Shown here: in pieces, positions 51,754-61,566 of the stretch
How the letters are laid out: each line of letters opens with the position of its first letter
Position numbering within the stretch: the stretch's first letter is position 1
Assembly (NCBI RefSeq): GCF_003545715.1
Contig: NZ_QVNU01000004.1
Location: 186,001-250,000 of the forward strand
DNA from: Taibaiella koreensis
Lineage (GTDB): Bacteria; Bacteroidota; Bacteroidia; Chitinophagales; Chitinophagaceae
Length of the DNA stretch: 64,000 nt
Direction: 5' to 3'
Made by a program: the position numbers and the translations under genes
Notes under the pieces: model-generated
Database searches by the model: none
What the model saw: only the letters and a program-made list of their open reading frames with translations
Told to the model about the DNA's origin: nothing

Positions 51754-52653
51754 ATGATTGTACGCTGTTCTTTTGTTTTTCTGCTCCTGCTGGCCTCAAT
51801 ACCGGGGTACAGCCGTAAGGAACGTCCGGAGGCCCTTCGTCAATCCATTCAGGCGATTGTGGATACCGCCCGCGCGCATATCGGCATCGGCGTGCTTGAC
51901 CTGGACACCGGCGACAGCCTGCTGTACAATGGCGCCGATACCTTTCCCATGCAAAGTGTGTTCAAGTTCCCGCTGGCGGTGGCGATGCTGCACCAAATAG
52001 AACAGGAGAAAAAGCCTCTATCCACACTTGTAAATCTTTCCCGGAAAACAATGGACCCGCATACATGGGGGCCATTGTTAAAGGAGCACAAGGAGGAGCA
52101 TATCCATATCACCATCGGCGACCTGCTGGATTACAGCGTAAAGAAAAGCGATAACAATGCCTGCGACGCTTTGTTTCGCCTGGCAGGTGGCACCGGGACG
52201 GTGAACCGCTATATCCGGTCTCTCGGCATTACCGGCATGACGATAAGGGCTACGGAGGCCGAAATGCGGACCGCATGGCCGGTACAGTACACCAACAGCT
52301 GCCGGCCGGGAGCCATGCTGCAATTGCTACAACAGTTTTACCGGAAAAAGCTGCTTTCTCCCGAACACCAGCAGTTTTTGTGGCAGATCATGACGGACAG
52401 TGAAAATCCCTCCGATCGTATTAAAGGTCTGCTGCCGGCCAATGCCGTAGTCACCCACAAAACCGGGACCTCGGATACCAATGAACAGGGCCTGATGGCA
52501 GCCACCAATGACGTTGGCATTATCAGTCTGCCCAACGGCAAACATATCGCATTGGTGGTCTTTGTATCGGATTTTAAAGGCGGTACGGCGAGGGCTGCAC
52601 ACCTGATCGCTCTTGTCGCAAAAGCAGTGTGGGATCACTATAGCGATAAGTAA
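51754..52653 (+). CDS. Class A beta-lactamase (subclass A2-like)
   Basis: This 299-residue periplasmic serine beta-lactamase has an N-terminal hydrophobic signal (MIVRCSFVFLLLLASIPGYS). The catalytic SVFK has Ser68 and Lys71. The SDN loop is Ser132-Asp133-Asn134, the omega-loop ATEAEMRTAWPVQYTN probably carries the general base at Glu170, and His235-Lys236-Thr237-Gly238 forms the KTG motif. The VQYTN omega-loop resembles subclass A2 enzymes (CfxA/CblA/PER/VEB), which are native to Bacteroidota. No mobile element was seen next to it, so it looks chromosomal. Activity spectrum is unknown. Confidence 0.9.
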   Translation: MIVRCSFVFLLLLASIPGYSRKERPEALRQSIQAIVDTARAHIGIGVLDLDTGDSLLYNGADTFPMQSVFKFPLAVAMLHQIEQEKKPLSTLVNLSRKTMDPHTWGPLLKEHKEEHIHITIGDLLDYSVKKSDNNACDALFRLAGGTGTVNRYIRSLGITGMTIRATEAEMRTAWPVQYTNSCRPGAMLQLLQQFYRKKLLSPEHQQFLWQIMTDSENPSDRIKGLLPANAVVTHKTGTSDTNEQGLMAATNDVGIISLPNGKHIALVVFVSDFKGGTARAAHLIALVAKAVWDHYSDK

Positions 52654-52670
52654 AAACAACATCAGGCACC

Positions 52671-52713
52671 CATACCAGTAGGGACGTAGCATTGCTACGT
52701 CCCTACTGGTATG
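52671..52713. repeat. GACGTAGCA hairpin repeat, copy 2
   Basis: Perfect 21-base arms (52671-52691 and 52693-52713) around one base. The core matches copy 1 at 49321; the outer stem CATACCAGTA/TACTGGTATG is different but fully complementary. It lies between converging genes and may terminate both. Confidence 0.8.
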
Positions 52714-52746
52714 GTATCAACAATAAGTGAATTGGTCCTCCTCTCG

Positions 52747-55197
52747 CTATTTACCTGCCGAAAGCAGGTTCATCATTAACCGGATCGCTCCATTGTTACC
52801 CGCAGGCAGCTGTCTGAAGAAGACCAGTGACGTATAAATAAACTGCCCCTTGCCGTAGGGCGCATAAATGATCGCGCTTTCTAAAGGCTTTTCACCGGTA
52901 TCGTGCATCGACAACAGTGTCTTATAACGTCCATCGAGGCCGGCAGGATAATAAATGCCCCTTTCCTGTACCCAGTGATCAAAATCCTGTTCCCTGATCT
53001 CGTTAGGGAAATGCAGCAGCCTGGCCGAGGGATCGGTAAAGGTTACTTTGGCATCTTCTTCCGTTACCCTGTCTCTCGATATGCTGAAGGGATAAGGACC
53101 GTATTGCGTTGTCTGCAGATTTTGGTTGGTGTTGTATTGCACCAGTAAAGTACCACCGTTGGCTACATATTGCAGCAAAACGGGCATCCAGCTGCTGATC
53201 TGTTTCCGTGTATTGTAAGCGCGTACGCCCAGCACGATAGCGTCGAATTGCGACAGGTAGGCGGTATTGCTCATCGCGCTTTCCGGCACCTGGTCGATAT
53301 CCAGACCAGTTTGGCCCAGCACTTCGGCCACATGATCGCCGGCGCCCTCTATATAACCTATTTTTTTTACCGCTGCTTTCCAGTCTTTGCGCACGATCTT
53401 CATTGAGGCATCGGTAAAGTATTGCAGATCGGGCAAATGAGGATACTGGATCAGGTGCATATCCCGGCTATAGACCTTTCCTCCGGCCTCAACAGAGCAC
53501 AGCAGCCCATCCTGCTCTTTGGCGGTGGAAAGACCGGCTACCGGTACATCAATACTAAACAAGGTATCGATGTCCTTCCGCAGCTGCCCCAGGGATAGCG
53601 CGGTCAGCTCCTTATCTTTGAATTTAACCAGCAAACGGGCGTTATCGACCGCATCAAATGTTCTCACCCTTATCCCTACCTTGCTGCTTTTCCCTTCTTC
53701 GTAGATGAAAAGCGCATGCAGGGGAGCTACAGTAACTGCCGGAACGATACGCAATTGCTGTACCACATCGCCCTTTACCGGATCAAGCTTTTTATAGGAA
53801 ACGGGTGCCGCTGCAGAGAACGATGCCCCGGCCACTTTGATCGTCACTCCGGCTGCCAGGTGGTTGGGCGTCTCAGGAGCGCCGGCATAAATGCTGTCGT
53901 ATTGGTAAGCGCCGGTAGAGGCAGCATACCGCAGCCAGTACGGTTCGGTAAGCGGTTCTTCAGCGTTTAACCGGATGTCATATTTAAAGGACTGCAGTAC
54001 ATCGGACGATAGTACTGCCGGTCCGGCGCTCCCCTGCACTATTGTCGCGGGAAAACTGATCGATTCCAGGCTTACCGGCACACTACTCCGGGCGATAACG
54101 TTTACTGTAACCGGAATGGTTTTGCCGGCAACCGATTCAGGGTTATCGGTCAGTGCCTCGACCATAAGGCCGGCACAGGATGTGGCAATATCGTTAAGCT
54201 CCTGCAGCTTTCTCGTTTTCCAAAACGAGTCGCTAACTGTGTTGATCTCCTTTTGGATTGCAGCCAGTGCGGGCAGGCTTTTGGAAGGATCTTTATAGTC
54301 AAATGCATCGATCACCTTTGCAATATGCTGACCTATCTCCCTGCGCCCTACCCGGCCCCAGCTAAGGTCAATGCCATCATACAAGGAAGAAGTAACAGGC
54401 TTGCCCGCCAGCAATTTGAAATATTCATCATTAACGCCCACCGACTGCGGAGTGCCGGCGCCCTGGCTCTTATGAATGCTGCGGCTGCGCCCGGCCATTT
54501 CGCCATACCCTTCGCCCAGCAATGGATCAAATTGGTTCACAGCGACTTTGAACTGGTCTTCGCTTGTGGTGTTCATACTGCCGAAACGGAAGGCGTTAAA
54601 GAACAGACGGGTGGGCACCCAAACCGGCTTACCGGATTGCTTCATTTGTTCCAGGTCTTTAAAGGCATCCCCGGCAACGATAGCTGAAACGGTATGTTGC
54701 CCGTGACCGCCCTCTCCTGTAGTAGGGAAACGGCAAATGATCACATCCGGATGGTATTGCTGAAAGGCAGCTTTAACATCTTCTGCAAGCTTTGCCCTGT
54801 TCCAGAATTTAAAGGTTTCATCCGGGGATTTGGTATAGCCAAAATCAATCACGTGTGAAAACAGCTGCTCGGCGCCATCGATCTTCCGGGCTTCGATCAG
54901 CTCATGTGTGCGGATGAGCCCGAGTGTGCTTCCCTGCTCGTTGCCCAATATGTTTTGTCCGCCATCGCCACGGGTGAGCGAGAGGTATACGGTACGCACA
55001 TGATCGTGGTGAACCAGGTAAGAGATCAGGCGGGTATTCTCATCGTCGGGATGTGCTGCTACATACATTACCGTCCCCAAAACATTCAGCTGCTGCAGCT
55101 TCTGGTAAATTTCAGCGGAAGGTGCCGGGCGATATTGCTGCGCCTGCAGGGAGAGCGACAGGCTTGTAAACGCCAGTAGCGTAAAGTATTTCTTCAT
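52747..55197 (-). CDS. PIG-L family deacetylase, multidomain, exported
   Basis: This 816-residue exported protein has signal peptide MKKYFTLLAFTSLSLSLQAQ. The N-terminal PIG-L/LmbE deacetylase domain covers about 40-270, with AHPDDEN (48-54) and HGQH (His165, His168) forming the zinc site. A large beta-rich middle (about 330-590) follows. The C-terminal domain (about 620-816) has ANGGTLLVQYNTNQN and GKGQFIYTSLVFFRQLPAG, resembling the glutamine-amidotransferase-like or ThuA fold. Family members remove N-acetyl groups from sugars. The large exported form is recurrent in Bacteroidota, with unknown glycan substrate. Confidence 0.87.
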   Translation of the reverse strand: MKKYFTLLAFTSLSLSLQAQQYRPAPSAEIYQKLQQLNVLGTVMYVAAHPDDENTRLISYLVHHDHVRTVYLSLTRGDGGQNILGNEQGSTLGLIRTHELIEARKIDGAEQLFSHVIDFGYTKSPDETFKFWNRAKLAEDVKAAFQQYHPDVIICRFPTTGEGGHGQHTVSAIVAGDAFKDLEQMKQSGKPVWVPTRLFFNAFRFGSMNTTSEDQFKVAVNQFDPLLGEGYGEMAGRSRSIHKSQGAGTPQSVGVNDEYFKLLAGKPVTSSLYDGIDLSWGRVGRREIGQHIAKVIDAFDYKDPSKSLPALAAIQKEINTVSDSFWKTRKLQELNDIATSCAGLMVEALTDNPESVAGKTIPVTVNVIARSSVPVSLESISFPATIVQGSAGPAVLSSDVLQSFKYDIRLNAEEPLTEPYWLRYAASTGAYQYDSIYAGAPETPNHLAAGVTIKVAGASFSAAAPVSYKKLDPVKGDVVQQLRIVPAVTVAPLHALFIYEEGKSSKVGIRVRTFDAVDNARLLVKFKDKELTALSLGQLRKDIDTLFSIDVPVAGLSTAKEQDGLLCSVEAGGKVYSRDMHLIQYPHLPDLQYFTDASMKIVRKDWKAAVKKIGYIEGAGDHVAEVLGQTGLDIDQVPESAMSNTAYLSQFDAIVLGVRAYNTRKQISSWMPVLLQYVANGGTLLVQYNTNQNLQTTQYGPYPFSISRDRVTEEDAKVTFTDPSARLLHFPNEIREQDFDHWVQERGIYYPAGLDGRYKTLLSMHDTGEKPLESAIIYAPYGKGQFIYTSLVFFRQLPAGNNGAIRLMMNLLSAGK

Positions 55198-55215
55198 TAA
55201 TCAGGTTGAATTTAA

Positions 55216-55242
55216 AAACCCCGCAGCAAAGCTACGGGGTTT
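55216..55242 (-). terminator. Terminator of the PorV/PorU2-like operon
   Basis: Stem 55216-55227 with 55231-55242 (12 base pairs, one of them a G-T type mismatch) and loop AAA, lying downstream of the minus-strand C25 peptidase gene. Confidence 0.65.
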
Positions 55243-55283
55243 CAAAGATCAAAAACCAAGCTGGTTTTCGTCATCGAAGATTT

Positions 55284-58200
55284 TTATCGCATAATATATA
55301 GCTTTCCATAGCCGTTTTTAAAATACTTGTCGACCGCTGTATTCTTGCGTTGCTCGATGCTTTCCCCCCTGATAGAAGTAACAACCCGGTAGAGATACAC
55401 GCCATTGCCCAGCATCTGGCCAAACTCATCTTTTCCATCCCAGCGATAATCCGTAATGTTCCGGCCGATATGCAGATCGCCAAGCTCGTACTTCTTGATT
55501 TCCCGTACTACCTTTCCCGTTACGGTCAGCACCTGTATCTTAAACTGCGAAGGGATCTCCGACCCGGTCATCGTAAAGATAAACTGGGTTGCGGTAGAGA
55601 AGGGGTTGGGATAGTTGAGCACATTGGTGATAGAGGGTTTGTTCTCGACGGTAAAATTGATCTCGTACTTTAGCGCATTGTTGGCCTGGTTACCTACTTT
55701 ATCCCTTCCCGAAACGATCAGCTTATACTGCCCGTCCTCATTCAATGTGGGACGGAATTCAACACGCGATTCGTTCTTGTGGCCGTTGGCCGTATCGGCA
55801 GGGAAGAACTTGCATATCGTTCCATCCATGGGTATCTGCACGGGAGTAGATTGGTTGGGATACAGGAGCTGCACGTTCATCAATGCGGTGTCGTTGAGCG
55901 GCATAAATTTATTCTCGTCACGCATCTGTACTTTGATGAACGGCTTCGCCGACACAATGTCCTTATCGAGAATATGTACCCCGTCGAAAGTAACATCCAT
56001 CAGCGGATTGTACTTATCCGCATTTACGAAGAGGTCCAGATAGCCCAGGTTGTTGGGATGGTACTGCTCAGCCTGATCGTTGTTAGGGTTTGCTTCAAGA
56101 AACAGAAAGTTCTTGCCATGGTAGGTAGAAGGATTGAAGTCTAAAGATGCGATCAGCGTATCGTTACCAGCCAGTTTTCGAAAGCGTTTGCTGGCGAGGT
56201 CATGCTTGATATTGTTGGCATCTATGATCTTAAAATTAACAAGCATACTATCCATGGGCAAGGGAGTAAGGTTCTCTATAGCGATCCTTATTTTGCCCTG
56301 CTGTCCTTCGTTTAGCGAATCGACATATTCGAGATGTGCCGCAGCATTGAGCGCAGCCTCTGGCACGGGGCTATACAATACCCGCCAGTAATCCAGGTAG
56401 GGACTGGTGCGGGATATATTGTCCACGCTGAACCATTTAAGCTTTAAGTTGGGATATTGAACTGCAGAAATAAAAGATAAGGGTACATCCCGGTCTGCAC
56501 CCGAATATAATAGCGTCTCGTGGTGGAAGGTATCGACGCCATATACCGCCACATAAGGCGAATCGTTAGCAGGGTTGTCCAATGCCGATGTGCGCCATTT
56601 AAGTGTCTGCCATTCTTTGGCCGGCCCCACAAGGCTGGTCTGCATCGTAGCGGTATCGGGATAGCTAAAGAAAGGAACTTCAAATTGTATTTTGTCGCTG
56701 GCACCCACACCCAAGGCTTGTGTTACCGGAAAATTGCTGTCTCCCTTCTTCCTGAAGAAGGCAAAGACCCTTTTATAGGTAAACTGATCGATCTGGTCGA
56801 AACCCAGGTTCTTGATCGCGTGATAAAGCGAATTTCCTGGGCCATATGCCTGGGTGTCCGTTTTCCAGTCGTCAATCACCTTACCATCCCATGTTGTACC
56901 AGGAGGACCATCATAAATCAGGTTTTTGATCATCACATAATTACCGGCAGGAATGCTTTCAATAAAGGCGCGAGCGCTTTCACGGGAAATTCGGGTATCG
57001 GTCAGGAATTCGAACATATACCGTTGTGGCGGAATCTGCAGGCTACCGCAATAAGCTACGGAACCATACAAGCCTGCGGTTGTGTTCGTCCAGGGCTTAC
57101 CCGAGGTCGAATCAATAACAAGAACCTGTACTGAACCGGACTTGTAGGTAACAAACGAAAACCCGCAACCCCAGCTATCCAGTAGCTGATCATTTAACGT
57201 GTGTCCTACATTAAAGTAGTCGTTCAGGGAAGGGTTTATTACCTTATCTTCGACTTTAAGCACATTGGTTACGGGGCTAAACCGGAAGCGCCGGTTGCTG
57301 GCAGGCAGCTCAAGTCCAAAATAAGGTTCATTCTTTTTATACTGGAAATAATGGGATTGGTTCCAGCCTTCAGAACCACCTGCCAGATAAATAAATGAGC
57401 TGTTACTCCAGGCATAGGCGCCGTTAACCAGCTCATCGGGAGCGGCTCTCCAGTAGTAGACAACGCTATCTTTATAATTGATGACCGGTTTCCATTTAAT
57501 TACCCCTCCGCTACTGGCTATTTGGGTCGATTGCAGCAGTGGACTATCGAACGATTCGGTAGTATCGATCGAGAGGCGATAATTTTTCATAGGCGCAAAA
57601 GCGTTCAACGTAGAGGCTTTTAAAGTAATGCCCTGATCGTGAACGATAGCAAATTCAGGTGGGTATACCGGCTGCAGGTTTTGGGAGTAGATAAATATCT
57701 GCAGTGTCGCCTGGTTATTGGCTTCGGAGAGCTCATCAAACTTTTCGGCAGCATCTACCATTACGGTATAGTTGTTCAGGCCTACATCACGATTGGGATC
57801 GACCGGTATCCGGAATGAAACCGTATCTGAGCTCAGCAGACTTGGCAAGCGTACCGAATCGGCAAAGACTACGGTATTGGCTCCGGGAAGGGTATGCTGT
57901 ACTCTCACCAGCACACTGTCGCGTGTGGTACGACCCAGGCTATAGACTACGGCCTTCAGCGTAAAGGTATCCACCGTAGTATTAACATTGGCCGGATTGG
58001 AGGATAAACCATTCTCCTCCACGGCAAAGTCCGGCTTTTCCGGACTATAAGTGGCCAATGCCGGATCACCCTGGAACAGCATGCTCTGGATATGGATATC
58101 CATGAATGCCGACGATGCGTTATCTTTCAGATAGATGAGATTCGCCTGGTATTGCTCACCCAATGTTTTCCCGAATTGCCGGTAGGACCAGCTCCGGTAG

Positions 58201-60347
58201 AGATTCTGCATGTAAGTATCCAGATAGCCAGTCCAGCCGAAATTATTGGCGGCGATCATGGCGATGGAGCCACCGGAAACAGAGTTAATATAATTCTCGC
58301 TCACGGTTTTGGCCGACGCATAACCGAAAATATGGGCAACTTCGCAGGCGAAAGAAGAGAATACCGGGTACTTTGGCTTGGAATGGTACTGATCGGGCGA
58401 GTTTAGATTGAAATCAAATCCTGAAGCAGCGCCATGTCCGTAAAAAGAAGTAAAGCGCAGCCCCTTGTTCATCAAAGAATCGATCACATAGTTATTGCCC
58501 TGGTCAACGGGGTCCGTAGAGGTTTTCCGGACAGTCGCGGCGACACCACCAATAAGCGTATCGGCCAGTATTGTGGCACATACGTTCAGCGAAGCTACCA
58601 GCGCATTCTGCTCGCTTAAAATAGGTGAGCCCGCAACATGGAGCGCCTTCTTTTTCCAAAATTCATGCTCCACAGTGGGAACTGCCAATGGCTTGATCGC
58701 CTCTTCATATACTTTTACCTTCTCCAGATACAGGCCAACTTCATCATTGCTCCAGGCCGAAAGCCGGCCTGTGGCAAGCGTCGGTTTCTCACTGTTGTTA
58801 AAGCTTGAAAACAGGTTATCGGACCCGGGATAGCCCCATGTCGGTACCGGGGCCAGGGGGCCTGGCGTAGCAAGGTAGCTCCTGTAATAGTTATAGGTAT
58901 GGCCTCTGCCAATGATAAAGAGAAACCGCGGCTTAATGCTCCAGGTGGCCTGCGCATAAGCGATGAAATCCTTTACGCTAGAGGGATGGTATTCGTAACC
59001 ATATCCGAACTGATCGTACAGTTCAGACACATCTACAACTACCGGATGATAAGATCCTCCGGTAATGCTGCTCCTGTAATTTTTAAAATCGTTGATGTAG
59101 CCAGGCGAGGCGTTGATCCAGCTCTTGTGCGACAAAATAATATAATCACCCTGGTTGGCACTATTGGCATAATCCCTGAATACAACCGGCACTAAGGAGG
59201 GAACGTTACTGATTGCCCCCGCACTGCTGAGAAAAGCGTCCCTGGGACCAGCGCTTGGATCGAGGTAAAACTTTACCACACCGCCGGTTTCTATGCCGGA
59301 ATAAATCTTATTATTGGTCAGATCATATAGCCTTGGCGTCTGCCCACTGGTATTAAAGCCGGTAATTTCCAGATAGCGCTCTCCGGCGGGTATCTGAAAC
59401 GCGGCTTTGGTGCTGAAGTTACCGGAAAAATTATAGGTCCTTGGATAGATAATAGATGTACCCAGGACCTGGAAATTAAATACATCTGAGAATGCTATCT
59501 GATTATTGTTGCTGCTGAGCTGCGCTGCCGCAATACCCACTTTCCTTTTGACCATTTTAAAGGCATCATACGTGGTATCGAATGCATTAGTACCATTTAA
59601 TGTAACATAGGTATGATGTTGGGTAGCCACCACCGATTGGCCTGCAAAAACAACTTGTAGGTTGGCCATCGGTCCGGCTGCAAATAAACCAGGGGTAGCA
59701 ATATTGAGAATTGTTGCTGAACTGGGATTATTATAGGCGTATCCTTCACCCAGGTCATAATCCGAAGAATAGTAATATTCTATAGTGGAGTAGGATCTTC
59801 CCTGGTCTAAGGCGGCATGGACATCCTCAAGCGGAATGCTGGTTGCCATGCAATAAGGCGATGGCGATGGTGCCGGCGAAGGGATCGTATTGCTTACCAG
59901 CGGCAACCGCTGGTGCACGTTATTATTGAAAGTCAGAAAATAATAAGCGGTATCAGAAATGAGGTTGACGTCAGTATTAGGTTGATAAGAAGGATCAAGA
60001 TAAAGCTTGGTGTCGATCTTGCCATCGGCTTTGGCGGCATACAGCTCTATATAGTCGCTGCTTCCGAAGCTGCCGGTAGTAGAAGTATAAATGGGTACCT
60101 CCTGCCCTTCGCGGTACACGGCAAACTGGCTACCGGTCACAATTCCCATTCCTATTGCGTCAAGCTGGGACTTGGAAATACGGTATACCCCGCTCTGCCC
60201 TATCTTAAATTTATAATAGGTATTACCGAATTGGATCCAGGAGTTACTGAACGGCTGAGCAAAGCCATGCTCTATGGCTGTCGCCGAAAGCAGCAGGCCG
60301 ATGAGCAAACCCAATAAACCGGAAGTAAGTAGTTTTCTTTTCTTCAT
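55284..60347 (-). CDS. C25-family cysteine peptidase, putative T9SS sortase PorU2
   Basis: This 1687-residue exported protein is of PorU/gingipain type. It has signal peptide MKKRKLLTSGLLGLLIGLLL and the PorU-like start YYKFKIGQSGVYRISKSQL. The C25 peptidase domain (about 420-770) has catalytic His638 in SFYGHGAASGF and Cys668 in SFACEVAHIFG. A CARDB-like domain (about 776-880) and long beta-rich regions follow. A C-terminal FlgD-like/T9SS domain (about 1575-1687) has YPNPFSTATQFIF and GNGVYLYRVV. PorU cleaves and reattaches sorting domains; this is far longer than typical PorU (about 1150 residues), fitting a PorU2-type paralogue. ATG 60347 is chosen for its signal peptide. It lies 37 bases after the PorV/PorQ-family gene. 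Confidence 0.82.
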   Translation of the reverse strand: MKKRKLLTSGLLGLLIGLLLSATAIEHGFAQPFSNSWIQFGNTYYKFKIGQSGVYRISKSQLDAIGMGIVTGSQFAVYREGQEVPIYTSTTGSFGSSDYIELYAAKADGKIDTKLYLDPSYQPNTDVNLISDTAYYFLTFNNNVHQRLPLVSNTIPSPAPSPSPYCMATSIPLEDVHAALDQGRSYSTIEYYYSSDYDLGEGYAYNNPSSATILNIATPGLFAAGPMANLQVVFAGQSVVATQHHTYVTLNGTNAFDTTYDAFKMVKRKVGIAAAQLSSNNNQIAFSDVFNFQVLGTSIIYPRTYNFSGNFSTKAAFQIPAGERYLEITGFNTSGQTPRLYDLTNNKIYSGIETGGVVKFYLDPSAGPRDAFLSSAGAISNVPSLVPVVFRDYANSANQGDYIILSHKSWINASPGYINDFKNYRSSITGGSYHPVVVDVSELYDQFGYGYEYHPSSVKDFIAYAQATWSIKPRFLFIIGRGHTYNYYRSYLATPGPLAPVPTWGYPGSDNLFSSFNNSEKPTLATGRLSAWSNDEVGLYLEKVKVYEEAIKPLAVPTVEHEFWKKKALHVAGSPILSEQNALVASLNVCATILADTLIGGVAATVRKTSTDPVDQGNNYVIDSLMNKGLRFTSFYGHGAASGFDFNLNSPDQYHSKPKYPVFSSFACEVAHIFGYASAKTVSENYINSVSGGSIAMIAANNFGWTGYLDTYMQNLYRSWSYRQFGKTLGEQYQANLIYLKDNASSAFMDIHIQSMLFQGDPALATYSPEKPDFAVEENGLSSNPANVNTTVDTFTLKAVVYSLGRTTRDSVLVRVQHTLPGANTVVFADSVRLPSLLSSDTVSFRIPVDPNRDVGLNNYTVMVDAAEKFDELSEANNQATLQIFIYSQNLQPVYPPEFAIVHDQGITLKASTLNAFAPMKNYRLSIDTTESFDSPLLQSTQIASSGGVIKWKPVINYKDSVVYYWRAAPDELVNGAYAWSNSSFIYLAGGSEGWNQSHYFQYKKNEPYFGLELPASNRRFRFSPVTNVLKVEDKVINPSLNDYFNVGHTLNDQLLDSWGCGFSFVTYKSGSVQVLVIDSTSGKPWTNTTAGLYGSVAYCGSLQIPPQRYMFEFLTDTRISRESARAFIESIPAGNYVMIKNLIYDGPPGTTWDGKVIDDWKTDTQAYGPGNSLYHAIKNLGFDQIDQFTYKRVFAFFRKKGDSNFPVTQALGVGASDKIQFEVPFFSYPDTATMQTSLVGPAKEWQTLKWRTSALDNPANDSPYVAVYGVDTFHHETLLYSGADRDVPLSFISAVQYPNLKLKWFSVDNISRTSPYLDYWRVLYSPVPEAALNAAAHLEYVDSLNEGQQGKIRIAIENLTPLPMDSMLVNFKIIDANNIKHDLASKRFRKLAGNDTLIASLDFNPSTYHGKNFLFLEANPNNDQAEQYHPNNLGYLDLFVNADKYNPLMDVTFDGVHILDKDIVSAKPFIKVQMRDENKFMPLNDTALMNVQLLYPNQSTPVQIPMDGTICKFFPADTANGHKNESRVEFRPTLNEDGQYKLIVSGRDKVGNQANNALKYEINFTVENKPSITNVLNYPNPFSTATQFIFTMTGSEIPSQFKIQVLTVTGKVVREIKKYELGDLHIGRNITDYRWDGKDEFGQMLGNGVYLYRVVTSIRGESIEQRKNTAVDKYFKNGYGKLYIMR

Positions 60348-60384
60348 CTTGATCGTGATATGGCGCCGGTGGCCGGCAGTTTCT

Positions 60385-61566
60385 TTACTTATCTTTTTTT
60401 GGATCGGCGGGTGTTGCAGACGGTACCGGAGTTGCCGGAGCGGGATCATCTGTTTTCGGCTTTCGTGATTTCAGGATGTCTAACCGTATAGACACCACAT
60501 GGGACATCAAAGGATTGTCCTGCATTTGCAAACTGGTAAAAGCATAATCTACAGAAAAGCTCTTGACCTTAAAGCCTACCCCTACAGAAGGCTGGAATAC
60601 GGTATATTTCTTGATGTTGTTGGTATCGGCGTTATCAAGGGCGCGGTAAAAGTTGCCAATACCGGCTCTTACAAAAATGGCATTTTTATAGCTGGCCTCC
60701 ACACCCATTCTCGGATCGACACTCACAGGCTTAGACGAGATCAGCGTAGACCGTTTACCGTCGGTGGTGATATCGAAGCCCAACTCGGCCAGTACCTGGA
60801 TATCGCTGCTTTCTTTAAGGAAGCTGCGTGCTACGCCAAAATTGAACCGGGGCAGCATTACTTCATAGGACTTAATCGGGATTTCATTGCCCGTAGCCGC
60901 AAATTTGGCTTTTTCCGCATCGGTAAGGTGGAACGACCAGGCGGTATAGCTGGTGGTAATGTCTTTGGCCGCCAGTCCAAACCGCCATCCCTTGTATCGC
61001 GCCTGCACACCGATATCCAGGCCAAAACCCCAGGCATTGGCCATGCTGCCCACATTGCGGTACAGCACTTTTGCATTGACACCTATGCTGGTATGAATAT
61101 TGGGATTTTTTTTGATTAGATTTAGCTTCTGGGCATAGGAGAGTAGCACGGCATAGTCCCCCGCGGAGAAATCCTTTAGCTTGCTTTCGTCGAAAGAGCC
61201 ATCAGGCTGCACATAATCGAGCGTATAAGGGATATTATCTGTGGCAAAACGGATAAAAGATATGCCCAGGGCGCGATCTTTGTTCTTTAGCGGAATGGCC
61301 ACCGCGCCATAATCATATTTGAAAATGCCGGCAAAATACTCGGCATGCATGAGCCCCGCCTGAATGTCAGATTGCATCTGGACCAGGCCTGCCGGGTTCC
61401 AGTAGCCGGAGTATACATCGGAAGTGGAGGCAGATGTGGCGCCGGCCATGGCGAGGCCCCTCGCGCCGACACCGATATTCAGATACTCATTAACGTAGAT
61501 CCTGCTTTGCGCTTGTGCCCCAACCACAGTCCCCAGTAAGAACAACGACAGTATAGTTTGCTTCAT
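60385..61566 (-). CDS. PorV/PorQ-family outer-membrane protein
   Basis: This 393-residue outer-membrane barrel has signal peptide MKQTILSLFLLGTVVGAQA. It opens with the family signature NEYLNIGVGARGLAMAGATS and DVYSGYWNPAGLVQM. Strands such as YDYGAVAIPLKNKDRALGIS, GFGLDIGVQARYKGWRFGLA and VEASYKNAIFVRAGIGNFY are typical FadL-type barrel strands. A Pro/Ala/Lys-rich tail ends the protein. PorV escorts T9SS cargo to PorU. The tail and large partner suggest a paralogous shuttle rather than the core PorV, but this is inference. ATG 61566 gives the signal peptide. Confidence 0.86.
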   Translation of the reverse strand: MKQTILSLFLLGTVVGAQAQSRIYVNEYLNIGVGARGLAMAGATSASTSDVYSGYWNPAGLVQMQSDIQAGLMHAEYFAGIFKYDYGAVAIPLKNKDRALGISFIRFATDNIPYTLDYVQPDGSFDESKLKDFSAGDYAVLLSYAQKLNLIKKNPNIHTSIGVNAKVLYRNVGSMANAWGFGLDIGVQARYKGWRFGLAAKDITTSYTAWSFHLTDAEKAKFAATGNEIPIKSYEVMLPRFNFGVARSFLKESSDIQVLAELGFDITTDGKRSTLISSKPVSVDPRMGVEASYKNAIFVRAGIGNFYRALDNADTNNIKKYTVFQPSVGVGFKVKSFSVDYAFTSLQMQDNPLMSHVVSIRLDILKSRKPKTDDPAPATPVPSATPADPKKDK

